Shown: positions 7,825 to 15,295 of the stretch, piece after piece
Layout: every line of letters begins with the position of its first letter
Numbering within the stretch: the stretch's first letter is position 1
Source: Halosolutus halophilus
GTDB lineage: Archaea > Halobacteriota > Halobacteria > Halobacteriales > Natrialbaceae
Direction: 5' to 3'
Assembly (NCBI RefSeq): GCF_022869805.1
Contig: NZ_CP094974.1
Location: 930,001 to 994,000, forward strand
Length of the DNA stretch: 64,000 nucleotides
Translations under genes and position numbers: made by a program
The notes under the pieces: model-generated
Database searches by the model: none
Seen by the model: only the letters and a program-made list of their open reading frames with translations
What the model was told of the DNA's origin: nothing

Positions 7825-8283
7825 TCAGCCGGGACCAGCGTGATCCGGCGGGCCGCGCTCGCCGTCCGACGGCGGCCCGGCGTGATCGGGCGGCCCCGGT
7901 TCACTGGCGTTGTCCGGTGAATCGTCCTCGTGATCCGGTGGCCCGCCATCTCCGTCGGCGCTCTCGGGGTCGCCCCGTGGCGAAGACTCACCGGAATCGG
8001 AGCCAGGGCCGGCCACCGAATCCGAGTCGGTGGTCTCCCCGGACGTCTCCTCGTCGGCCGCCGTCGGCTCCGTAACCGCCATCTCGTCCCCGTCGACTGC
8101 CCCGGTATCGTTCCGATCGACGACGATCGGCGTGTCGTCTCTCTCGTCCGCGTCCGACGACGTCGATCCGTCCGGGACGAGCCCCGGTGCGAACGCGACG
8201 ACGAGCAGACAGCACGTTCCCAGCACGAACGCGGCCGTAACGAGCACGACGCGATCGGAGGGCCCCGGGTCGTCACGAGACAT
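7825..8283 (-). CDS. Single-pass membrane protein with acidic, Pro-rich tail
   Basis: 152 residues: MSRDDPGPSDR, one transmembrane segment (about residues 12-36, VVLVTAAFVLGTCCLLVVAF), then a low-complexity tail of Asp, Glu, Ser, Gly and Pro ending in two copies of GPPDHAGP (EPGPPDHAGPPSDGERG, then GPPDHAGPG). The tail probably faces outside. Low-complexity haloarchaeal proteins of this kind are poorly conserved and have no assigned role. It is divergent from leuS. Confidence 0.6.
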   Translation of the reverse strand: MSRDDPGPSDRVVLVTAAFVLGTCCLLVVAFAPGLVPDGSTSSDADERDDTPIVVDRNDTGAVDGDEMAVTEPTAADEETSGETTDSDSVAGPGSDSGESSPRGDPESADGDGGPPDHEDDSPDNASEPGPPDHAGPPSDGERGPPDHAGPG

Positions 8284-8479
8284 GCGAACCGGGTTCGACT
8301 ACGATTGCCACCGGCTTTGTTAGGCAGCGCCCACAGCGTGGGGGCGAACGGCTCCGGTCTCCGGTCGAAACCGGCCCGATCGCACGGTGGGGACCACCTC
8401 GCGATCCGAATCGGTCGGTCGAGCGGCCGAACAATCATATAGCCGGCACGCCGAGTAAGCGGCAACGACTTCCCCGAGA

Positions 8480-11233
8480 ATGACCAGTCATTACGATCAC
8501 GCGCAAGTGCAGGAGTTCTGGCAGTACGTCTGGGAGCGCGACGACGTCTACGAACTGGACGAGGACGCGGCGGATCCGACCTACGTCCTCGGGATGTTCC
8601 CCTACACCTCCGGGGAGCTCCACATGGGGCACATCCGAAACTACGCGATCACGGACGCGTACGCCCGCTATCGACGGATGCAGGGCGACGACGTCCTCCA
8701 CCCGATGGGCTGGGACGCGTTCGGCCTCCCCGCGGAAAACGCCGCCTACGAGCGGGCGAGCGACCCGGAATCCTGGACGCAGGCGTGTATCCGCCGGATG
8801 CGCGAGGAACTCGAGACGATGGGCTTTGGCTACGACTGGTCCCGGGAGATCACCACCTGCGAACCGGACTACTACCGCTGGAACCAGTGGCTGTTCAAGC
8901 GCCTCTACGAGGCGGGATTCGTCGAGTACGAGGCGGCGACGGTCAACTGGTGTCCGGACTGCGAGACCGTGCTGGCCGACGCACAGGTCGAGGAACGCGA
9001 GGACGAACGCAGTGAGTCCCCGGATCAGGAGAGCGGCGAAGCCGCGAGCCGCGCGAACGATCGGGTCTGCTGGCGCTGCGAGACGCCTGTCGGCCGCCGG
9101 GAACTCGACCAGTGGTTCTTCACGATCACCGACTACGCCGAGGAACTCCACGACGGACTGGACGACCTCACGGAGTGGCCCGACGGCGTCCGCGAGATCC
9201 AGCGCAACTGGATCGGCCGGCAGGAGGGGGCACGGATCGCGTTCGACGTCGAAACGAGCGGGGACGGCGGCCTCGGAAACGGGAGTGACGCGATCGACGT
9301 GTTCAGCACCCGCCCCGAGACGGTCTTCGGGGCGACCTACGTCGCCGTCTCGCCGGGCCACGACCTCGCGCAGGACCTGGCCGCGGCCGACGACGCGATC
9401 GAAGACTACGTGGAGTCGGTCCGCGAGCGGGGGCCGGACGAGGTCGGCTTCGCCGGCGTCGAAACGGACGCGCACGCACTGAACCCACTAACTGGCGAAG
9501 AACTGCCGGTGTACGTGGCGGGCTACGTCCTCGACGACGTCGGTACCGGTGCCGTGATGGGCGTGCCCGCGCACAACGATCGCGACCACGCGTTCGCCCG
9601 CGAACACGACCTACCGATCGAGTCGGTCGTCGTGCCGGCGGCCGCCGATGAGACGCCCACCGAAGACGACGCGGTCGACGTGGAGTCGGCAGCGTACACG
9701 GGCGAGGGACGCCTCGCGGTTCCGACCCGCGAGGAGTACGACGGACTCGAGAGCGCCACCGTCCGGGAGCGGCTGCCCGCCGAGCACGACGCGATCGAGG
9801 AGGACGTGACCTATCGGCTGCGGGACTGGCTGATCTCCCGCCAGCGCTACTGGGGGACGCCGATCCCGGTCGTCCACTGTGACGACTGCGGCCACGTCCT
9901 CGTCCCGGACGAGGACCTTCCGGTAGAACTGCCGGAGTTCGTCCGGACGACGGGGAACCCGCTCGCGGAACACGACTCGTTCCGCGAGACGACCTGTCCG
10001 GAATGCGGCGAGCCCGCACACCGCGAGACGGACACGATGGACACGTTCGTCGACTCCTCGTGGTACTTCCTGCGATTCCTCTCGCCGGACCTCGACGACG
10101 CGCCGTTCGATACCGATCGGGCCGCCGAATGGCTGCCGGTCGACGTCTACGTCGGCGGCGACGAACACGCGGTCCTCCACCTGCTGTACATCCGGTTCTT
10201 TACCCGGGCGCTCGCCGATCTCGGGCTACTGGAGGGGCGCGAGCCAGTCGAGAAACTCGTCAGTCAGGGGACGGTGCTGTACGACGGCGAGAAGATGTCC
10301 AGTTCGAAAGGGAACGTCGTCACGCCACAGGAGTACGGCGCGGAGACGACGCGGCTGTTCCTCCTCTCGGCAGCCCACCCGGAACAGGACTTCGAGTGGA
10401 CCGCGAACGACGTGCGCGAGGCGTACGACCTCCAGCAGACCGTCCATCGGATGGTGACCTCGTTCGTCAACGAGGGCGACACCCGCGTCGAGCGACGGGG
10501 TCACGACGACTACCTCGCCGCCGAGATCGATCGGACGATCGCCGCGGTGACCGACGAGTACGAGCGGTTCCGGTTCCACCGTGCGGCGACGGAGATTCAG
10601 GAACTCGCGCGCCTGCTCGGTCGGTACCGCGAGTTCGACCGCCCTCACGACGCGATCTACCGACGCGGCCTGCTGACGCTTACGGCACTGCTCGCGCCGA
10701 TGGCACCGCACCTCGGTGAGGAACTGTGGAACAAACTCCGTGGTGACGGACTCGTCGTCGAAGCCGACTGGCCCGACCCCGAACGGGACGTCACCGCGTA
10801 CGAGCGCGAACGGCGACTCGTCGAGACGACCCTCGACGACGTCCGCGACATCGTCGACGTGGCGGCGATCGACGATCCCGATCGGATCGAACTGGTCGTC
10901 GCCCCCGACTGGAAGTACCGGGTCGCGGCGTTACGAACCGAAGACGCCCCGGAGGAGGGAGAGGCGAAAGAGGAGGGGACGTCACTCGTCGAGCGAGCCG
11001 TCGACGACGAGGCGGTCCCGGTGGATCGCGAAACCGTCGCGTCGTTCCTCGCTGACCTGGAAACGGAGTCCGGTCAGCAGCTCTCGCCCGATCGAGAACG
11101 GGAACTCCTGGCACAGGCGACGTGGCTCGTGACCGACGAATTCGACGCGGCAGTGTCCGTGCGGACGGCCTCGCCGGGTTCGGAGTCGGCCGCGAAAGCG
11201 CGTCCCGGAAAGCCCGCGATACACATCTCCTGA
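8480..11233 (+). CDS. leuS: Leucyl-tRNA synthetase (bacterial-type)
   Basis: The 917-residue class I synthetase charges tRNA-Leu. Signature HMGH (residues 48-51, in ELHMGHIRNYAITDAYARY) and KMSSSKGN (from residue 605) form the ATP site. The CP1 editing domain is present (STRPETVFGATYVAVSPGH; GTGAVMGVPAHNDRDHAFA). The WDAFGLPAENAA and YWGTPIPVVHCDDCG strings and domain order resemble bacterial LeuRS rather than the archaeal/eukaryal form, as is known for haloarchaea. Zinc-ribbon Cys pairs are visible (CPDC..CWRC; CDDC..CPEC). The anticodon-binding domain follows KMSKS, and an acidic insert (PEEGEAKEEG) lies near the C-terminus. Confidence 0.97.
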   Translation: MTSHYDHAQVQEFWQYVWERDDVYELDEDAADPTYVLGMFPYTSGELHMGHIRNYAITDAYARYRRMQGDDVLHPMGWDAFGLPAENAAYERASDPESWTQACIRRMREELETMGFGYDWSREITTCEPDYYRWNQWLFKRLYEAGFVEYEAATVNWCPDCETVLADAQVEEREDERSESPDQESGEAASRANDRVCWRCETPVGRRELDQWFFTITDYAEELHDGLDDLTEWPDGVREIQRNWIGRQEGARIAFDVETSGDGGLGNGSDAIDVFSTRPETVFGATYVAVSPGHDLAQDLAAADDAIEDYVESVRERGPDEVGFAGVETDAHALNPLTGEELPVYVAGYVLDDVGTGAVMGVPAHNDRDHAFAREHDLPIESVVVPAAADETPTEDDAVDVESAAYTGEGRLAVPTREEYDGLESATVRERLPAEHDAIEEDVTYRLRDWLISRQRYWGTPIPVVHCDDCGHVLVPDEDLPVELPEFVRTTGNPLAEHDSFRETTCPECGEPAHRETDTMDTFVDSSWYFLRFLSPDLDDAPFDTDRAAEWLPVDVYVGGDEHAVLHLLYIRFFTRALADLGLLEGREPVEKLVSQGTVLYDGEKMSSSKGNVVTPQEYGAETTRLFLLSAAHPEQDFEWTANDVREAYDLQQTVHRMVTSFVNEGDTRVERRGHDDYLAAEIDRTIAAVTDEYERFRFHRAATEIQELARLLGRYREFDRPHDAIYRRGLLTLTALLAPMAPHLGEELWNKLRGDGLVVEADWPDPERDVTAYERERRLVETTLDDVRDIVDVAAIDDPDRIELVVAPDWKYRVAALRTEDAPEEGEAKEEGTSLVERAVDDEAVPVDRETVASFLADLETESGQQLSPDRERELLAQATWLVTDEFDAAVSVRTASPGSESAAKARPGKPAIHIS

Positions 11234-11310
11234 GATATATATTTGAAATCTATCAGTACCGGTAAATTGTGGCAAATTTTGCGATCGGCGGACGTGACAA
11301 AACCGGTCGC

Positions 11311-11344
11311 CTGTGGCCATTCACCACAGCCTTCGATACCGAAG
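11311..11344. repeat. Two adjacent small hairpins after leuS
   Basis: CTGTGG (11311-11316) pairs with CCACAG (11324-11329), and CTTCG (11331-11335) with CGAAG (11340-11344). They sit in the leuS to HalOD1 spacer, about 80 bp after the leuS stop and 80 bp before the next start. They may form the leuS transcript end or a 5' leader structure; no long T-run follows. Confidence 0.35.
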
Positions 11345-11424
11345 GTACCGCGGCGCCAGGACTATCAATATCTCGACCGGAAAGGAATACATTTATTCGA
11401 TCGGGTTGGAAAGGAGAGAGTGCC

Positions 11425-11712
11425 ATGGTGGGGGATGGTGACGGCATCGATACGACGGTAAAGCGGCCGCCGAGTCGGGCAGTTATCGAGGCAGTTGCGT
11501 CCGTAGAAGGGGTTCCACCGGACGAAGTGGGTCCGCCCGAGTACGAGTCGCTCTACGAGGTCCTCGAACCGGAGGCACTCGATTCGCTCTTTGCCGATCA
11601 GCCCGATGGGACGCCCCGGCCCGGCGGTTTCGTTTCGTTCACGTACTGCGGCTACAGGATCACAGTCGAGAAGTGCGGAACGGTGACGATCGAGGGCACA
11701 GTCGACGACTGA
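11425..11712 (+). CDS. HalOD1 output domain protein
   Basis: The 95-residue protein is one HalOD1 domain, a haloarchaeal module associated with signalling: SRAVIEAVASVEGVPPDEVG, PPEYESLYEVLEPEALDSLF, then GGFVSFTYCGYRITVEKCGT. The ATG at 11425 is chosen because it starts the acidic lead-in and because a TATA-like ACATTTATTCG lies about 30-35 nt upstream, fitting a leaderless message. Stand-alone HalOD1 proteins are numerous in haloarchaea; the biochemical role is unknown. Confidence 0.88.
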   Translation: MVGDGDGIDTTVKRPPSRAVIEAVASVEGVPPDEVGPPEYESLYEVLEPEALDSLFADQPDGTPRPGGFVSFTYCGYRITVEKCGTVTIEGTVDD

Positions 11713-11998
11713 CGGACGAAGGACACGGGAGGGCACTGTCGATCGCGGGCGGACACGCGGGACGCGGGACTGAAACGTCGACTTCCGGCCAGGCCGTGCG
11801 CTCGGCGCAGTCGTGATCGCCACGGAGTTTCCCGAAGACGTGACCGTCAGGAACGTCGTCGACACCCATCCCGTCCCCGATTCGGTCGGAACCGGCGTCG
11901 AGGACGCGGAATGCTACCGCTTCGATCGCCCCCTCCATCCCTGGCCGGGACGTTCCGGAATGGGAAGACAAATACGGACGCTTTCCGAACGCTCGACA

Positions 11999-12601
11999 AT
12001 GGCAACCGCGGACGCGAGACGACGCCTTCGAGAGCGCCCGATCGGTGTAACGGTCCTGTTGACGATCGTCGGCTACGCACTCGTCATCGGAACGTTCGTC
12101 CTCGAGGTCCCGTTCTACCCCGATCTCACGAACGCGCAGGTGAACGCCCTCTCGCACGCTATCGCGGTCATCAACGCGTCGGCGACGGTCCTGCTGGTGG
12201 CCGGCTGGTACTGGATCCGCGCGGGCGAAATCGAGAAACACCGCTTCGCGATGACCAGCGCGTTCGGGCTGATCCTGCTGTTCCTGGTCGTCTACCTGGT
12301 CCGGGTCGGGGGCGGTGGCGAGAAGTATTTCGTGGGCCCCGATCCCGTCTACTACGCCTACCTGCTCATGCTGGCGGTCCACATCATCCTCTCGATCGTA
12401 GCCGTGCCGGTGGTCCTCTACGCGTTGATTCTGGGGGTGAGCCACACGCCGGCGGAACTGCGAAACACCGCCCACGCCCGGGTCGGCCGGATCGCGGCCG
12501 GTTCGTGGATCCTGAGTCTCGTCCTCGGGGTCGTCACCTACGTGCTGCTCAACCACGCGTACGAGTACACGTTCACGCCATCGGTCCTGCTCCCGCTGTA
12601 G
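11999..12601 (+). CDS. DUF420 family membrane protein
   Basis: About 200 residues with five predicted transmembrane helices: GVTVLLTIVGYALVIGTFVL; LSHAIAVINASATVLLVAGW; FAMTSAFGLILLFLVVYLVR; YYAYLLMLAVHIILSIVAVP; and a last one ending LVLGVVTYVLLNHAYEY. Conserved intramembrane His residues (HAIA, IEKHR, AVHI, NHAYEY) suggest heme or metal contact. The family is associated with cytochrome oxidase or respiratory chain biogenesis, but its role is not established. The ATG at 11999 is preceded by a TATA-like ACAAATACG about 30 nt upstream; an in-frame ATG at 11960 is possible. Confidence 0.82.
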   Translation: MATADARRRLRERPIGVTVLLTIVGYALVIGTFVLEVPFYPDLTNAQVNALSHAIAVINASATVLLVAGWYWIRAGEIEKHRFAMTSAFGLILLFLVVYLVRVGGGGEKYFVGPDPVYYAYLLMLAVHIILSIVAVPVVLYALILGVSHTPAELRNTAHARVGRIAAGSWILSLVLGVVTYVLLNHAYEYTFTPSVLLPL

Positions 12602-12680
12602 ATCACACTCCGATGTACGATCGCGCAACAATCGGCCGCGTGCGCGCCGTGATCGCGGGGTTACTGACGGGGTCCGCGTT

Positions 12681-12824
12681 TCAATCGCGAAGCTGCTCGA
12701 GGAGCTGCTCGCCCCACCGCGACTCCCGTTCGGGATGGTTGCTCCAGACCCACTTGCAGTAGCGCAAGTGCTCGATACAGTCGCGGTGAGAGAGCTGATT
12801 GTTGCAGCCTGGGCACGTGGGCAT
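12681..12824 (-). CDS. 47-aa zinc-finger microprotein
   Basis: Starting at the ATG at 12824, MPTCPGCNNQLSHRDCIEHL gives a CPGC pair, then HRDC and HLRYC, consistent with one zinc site (CxxC with C/H ligands), then a basic tail with WSNHPERESRWGEQLLEQLRD. Small zinc-finger proteins of this size are common and often functional in haloarchaea. The frame is open upstream but that part has no protein-like quality. Function unknown. Confidence 0.6.
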   Translation of the reverse strand: MPTCPGCNNQLSHRDCIEHLRYCKWVWSNHPERESRWGEQLLEQLRD

Positions 12825-12972
12825 AGACAGCCGTACGCTGCCGGCGGGAGAGTAGCTTCCGGTGAGACTCACCCCGGACGGATCGGCAACGAAGACTGTC
12901 CCGGCGGGCTGGGAGTCACGACATGCGATCGGTTGCCAAGCGCTTTTCCTCCGGGACATAGCCAGAGGGTGT

Positions 12973-13995
12973 ATGCAGTTCGGTGCTGCCGCGATCGGTC
13001 TCGGCGGGCTCGGCCAGCTCGAACTCGAGATCCTAGCCGGGCTCGACGGCGTCGACGTGATCGCCGGAGTCGACGTCTCGTCCGACGCGAGGACGGTGTT
13101 CGAGCGCGAGTTCGACGTGCCGGCCTACGCCGAGAGTACGGACATGCTCGCGGACCACGGTGACGAGATCGACGTCGCCCTGATCGTCACTCCCCACACG
13201 CTCCACTACGAACAGGCCCGTGCCTGTCTCGCGGCCGACGTCCACGTCTACCTGGAGAAACCGATGGTGACCGACGTCTCGGACGCCGTCGACCTGATCG
13301 ACCGGGCCGACCGGAACGACCTCGTGGTGCAGGTCGGGTACCAGCGGCACTTCCACCCGGGATTCACCGAGGTCAAACGGCTCGTCGACAGCGGGCGGAT
13401 CGGACGGATCCACGCCGCGAACGCCGCCATCGGTCAGAACTGGATCGACCTCCACCAGGGGACCTGGCGGGTCGACCCCTCGCTCTCGGGTGGGGGACAG
13501 CTCTACGACACCGGGTCACACCTGCTCGATGCGCTCCTGTGGCTCACCGACGCGGATCCGTCTCACGTCTCGGCGACGATCGAGTACGCGAGTCCCGGCG
13601 TGGACGTCAACAGTGCGCTCTCCGTACAACTCGATCGGGACGACCAGCAGGTGATCGCCGGCGTGACCATCAGCGGGAACGGAGTCCAACTGGCGCCGTT
13701 CGAGAACTATTCGCTCTGGGGAACGAACGGCCGCATCACCTTCGACGGGGAACGGATCCGGCTCGCGGAGCGCGACGCGGCGGTCTACGAGAGCATCATC
13801 GAGGCCCAGACCGACTTCGCGTCGCTCACGACGGCCAAACTACAGAACTTCCTCGACTCGATCGAGGGAACCGCCGAGCCGGAAGTTCCGGGGACGGTGG
13901 GGCTGTCCGTGACCGCGCTGACGGAAGCCGCCTACGAGGCGGCCGACACCGATAGCCGCGTGGACGTCCAGGCCCTGATCGACGACGCCTCCTGA
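12973..13995 (+). CDS. Gfo/Idh/MocA family oxidoreductase
   Basis: The 340-residue protein has an N-terminal NAD(P)-binding fold (FGAAAIGLGGLGQLELEIL; VDVIAGVDVSSDARTVFE), the family motif EKPMVTDVSDAVDLID, and a C-terminal alpha/beta domain with YQRHFHPGF and GGGQLYDTGSHLLDALLW, where Asp and His act on the sugar. The enzyme probably oxidises or reduces a sugar, inositol or sugar-nucleotide derivative; substrate unknown. The ATG at 12973 puts the dinucleotide motif at the N-terminus. The frame is open upstream, but there it overlaps the divergent zinc-finger gene. Confidence 0.9.
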   Translation: MQFGAAAIGLGGLGQLELEILAGLDGVDVIAGVDVSSDARTVFEREFDVPAYAESTDMLADHGDEIDVALIVTPHTLHYEQARACLAADVHVYLEKPMVTDVSDAVDLIDRADRNDLVVQVGYQRHFHPGFTEVKRLVDSGRIGRIHAANAAIGQNWIDLHQGTWRVDPSLSGGGQLYDTGSHLLDALLWLTDADPSHVSATIEYASPGVDVNSALSVQLDRDDQQVIAGVTISGNGVQLAPFENYSLWGTNGRITFDGERIRLAERDAAVYESIIEAQTDFASLTTAKLQNFLDSIEGTAEPEVPGTVGLSVTALTEAAYEAADTDSRVDVQALIDDAS

Positions 13996-14034
13996 CAGTC
14001 CGCGCTTATTACGCTCGCGGTCGATAGCTACCCT

Positions 14035-14502
14035 ATGAACGTCCGTGGCCCCCTCTCGGCGGCCGAGATACGATCGTTTCTCGCGGAGACGACGATCCCG
14101 ATCCGGCTGGCCTGTCAGACGCCTGCTGGCAACCTCTGGATGGTCTCGCTGTGGTACCGTCACCGCTCGACCGGCGACGACGCCGACGGCTGGGTCCTCC
14201 AGTGTGCGACCGGGGCCGACGCGGACATCGTCGCGTTTCTTCGCGAGCACTCGGCCGTTGCCTTCGAAATCTCGACGAACCAGCCGCCGTACAGGGGCGT
14301 CCGCGGTCGTGGCACGGCCTCGATCGATCCCGACCCCGAGAAGGAGACGCTACGCGACCTCCTCGAGCGCTACCTCGACGGCACGGACTCGTCCCTGGCG
14401 CGGAATCTGCTCCGCGAGGACCGCAACGAGGTGACGATTACGATCGATCCTGCCGTGGTCTCTAGCTGGGACTACACCGATCGGATGGGGGCGGACGAAT
14501 AG
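14035..14502 (+). CDS. Pyridoxamine 5'-phosphate oxidase-like (PPOX) flavin-binding protein
   Basis: 155 residues with split-barrel character: IPIRLACQTPAGNLWMVSLW, VLQCATGADADIVAFLREH, VAFEISTNQPPYRGVRGRGT, and a helical tail YLDGTDSSLARNLLRED. This matches FMN- or F420-binding PPOX proteins (the YRGVRGRGTA strand is typical). It lies 39 nt after the oxidoreductase gene in the same direction and may be co-transcribed. The substrate cannot be told. Confidence 0.82.
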   Translation: MNVRGPLSAAEIRSFLAETTIPIRLACQTPAGNLWMVSLWYRHRSTGDDADGWVLQCATGADADIVAFLREHSAVAFEISTNQPPYRGVRGRGTASIDPDPEKETLRDLLERYLDGTDSSLARNLLREDRNEVTITIDPAVVSSWDYTDRMGADE

Positions 14503-14606
14503 CGTCAGTGTCGCCGGTGGACGACGGCGATCGATGCCGGTGATGGCCCGTTGGCGGGCGTCCCGGATGTTCCGCTCGTGCGTCGGGGATCCGTCTATAC
14601 CCCCGT

Positions 14607-15056
14607 TCACGTCGGGGCGGGGTGCTGTGCCGAATCGATCCAGAACCGTTCGACCGCACGGGCGATCGAACTGAACTCGCTGGGGGTGTTCGGTTTGGTG
14701 AGGTACGCGTTCGCGGCTCGGTCGTAGCTTCCGGCGATGTCCGCTTCGTCGGCCGAACTCGACAGGACGAGCACCGGCGGTGGCGGGTGCTCGAAGTCGC
14801 GTTCGAGCACTTCGAGGATCGTAAAGCCGTCCACCCGCGGGAGGTTCAGATCCAGGAGTATCATGTCGGGGCAAGATCGTGAGTCGTCTCGCTGACACCT
14901 GTGGAGGTGCTCGAGCGCCTCGTCTCCGTCGGTGGCGGTGTGAAAGCGTATCTCGCTGTCGGTCGATTTGAACGCTTCCCGCGTGAGGCGGACGTCGCCC
15001 GGGTTGTCTTCGACGAGGAGGATATCGATCGGTTCGGTGGGGGAGTGGGCGGTCAT
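14607..15056 (-). CDS. Single-domain response regulator receiver
   Basis: 149 residues: ILLVEDNPGDVRLTREAFKS (acidic pocket Glu/Asp), phosphoacceptor in MILLDLNLPRVDG, conserved LSSSADE and the Lys in NAYLTKPNTPSEF. It is a stand-alone Rcp1-like receiver with no output domain, typically partnered with phytochrome-like histidine kinases. Start ATG at 15056 (MTAHSPTEPIDIL); an upstream in-frame start would add a leader without homology. It is divergent from a large multi-PAS histidine kinase 240 bp away, its likely partner. Confidence 0.93.
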   Translation of the reverse strand: MTAHSPTEPIDILLVEDNPGDVRLTREAFKSTDSEIRFHTATDGDEALEHLHRCQRDDSRSCPDMILLDLNLPRVDGFTILEVLERDFEHPPPPVLVLSSSADEADIAGSYDRAANAYLTKPNTPSEFSSIARAVERFWIDSAQHPAPT

Positions 15057-15295
15057 GGTGCTCACGAAACACTCGTGTACCCGGACGCCTAAGGACACTC
15101 CCTAATTACGTGGTGTTTACCGATCGACCCTGTCGTTGGGCTCACCCGATCCGCACCGAACGGCTGGCCGACGCGGGTAAGAACGCTACGGCTCCGGAGC
15201 CGCCGCGCTCGACCCCAGCGGAACCTGTGACCCGGTCGAAATTCTGTGGTTTTCAATACGAGCCTTTACGGGCGCCCGAGAACTAACGCCACGAA

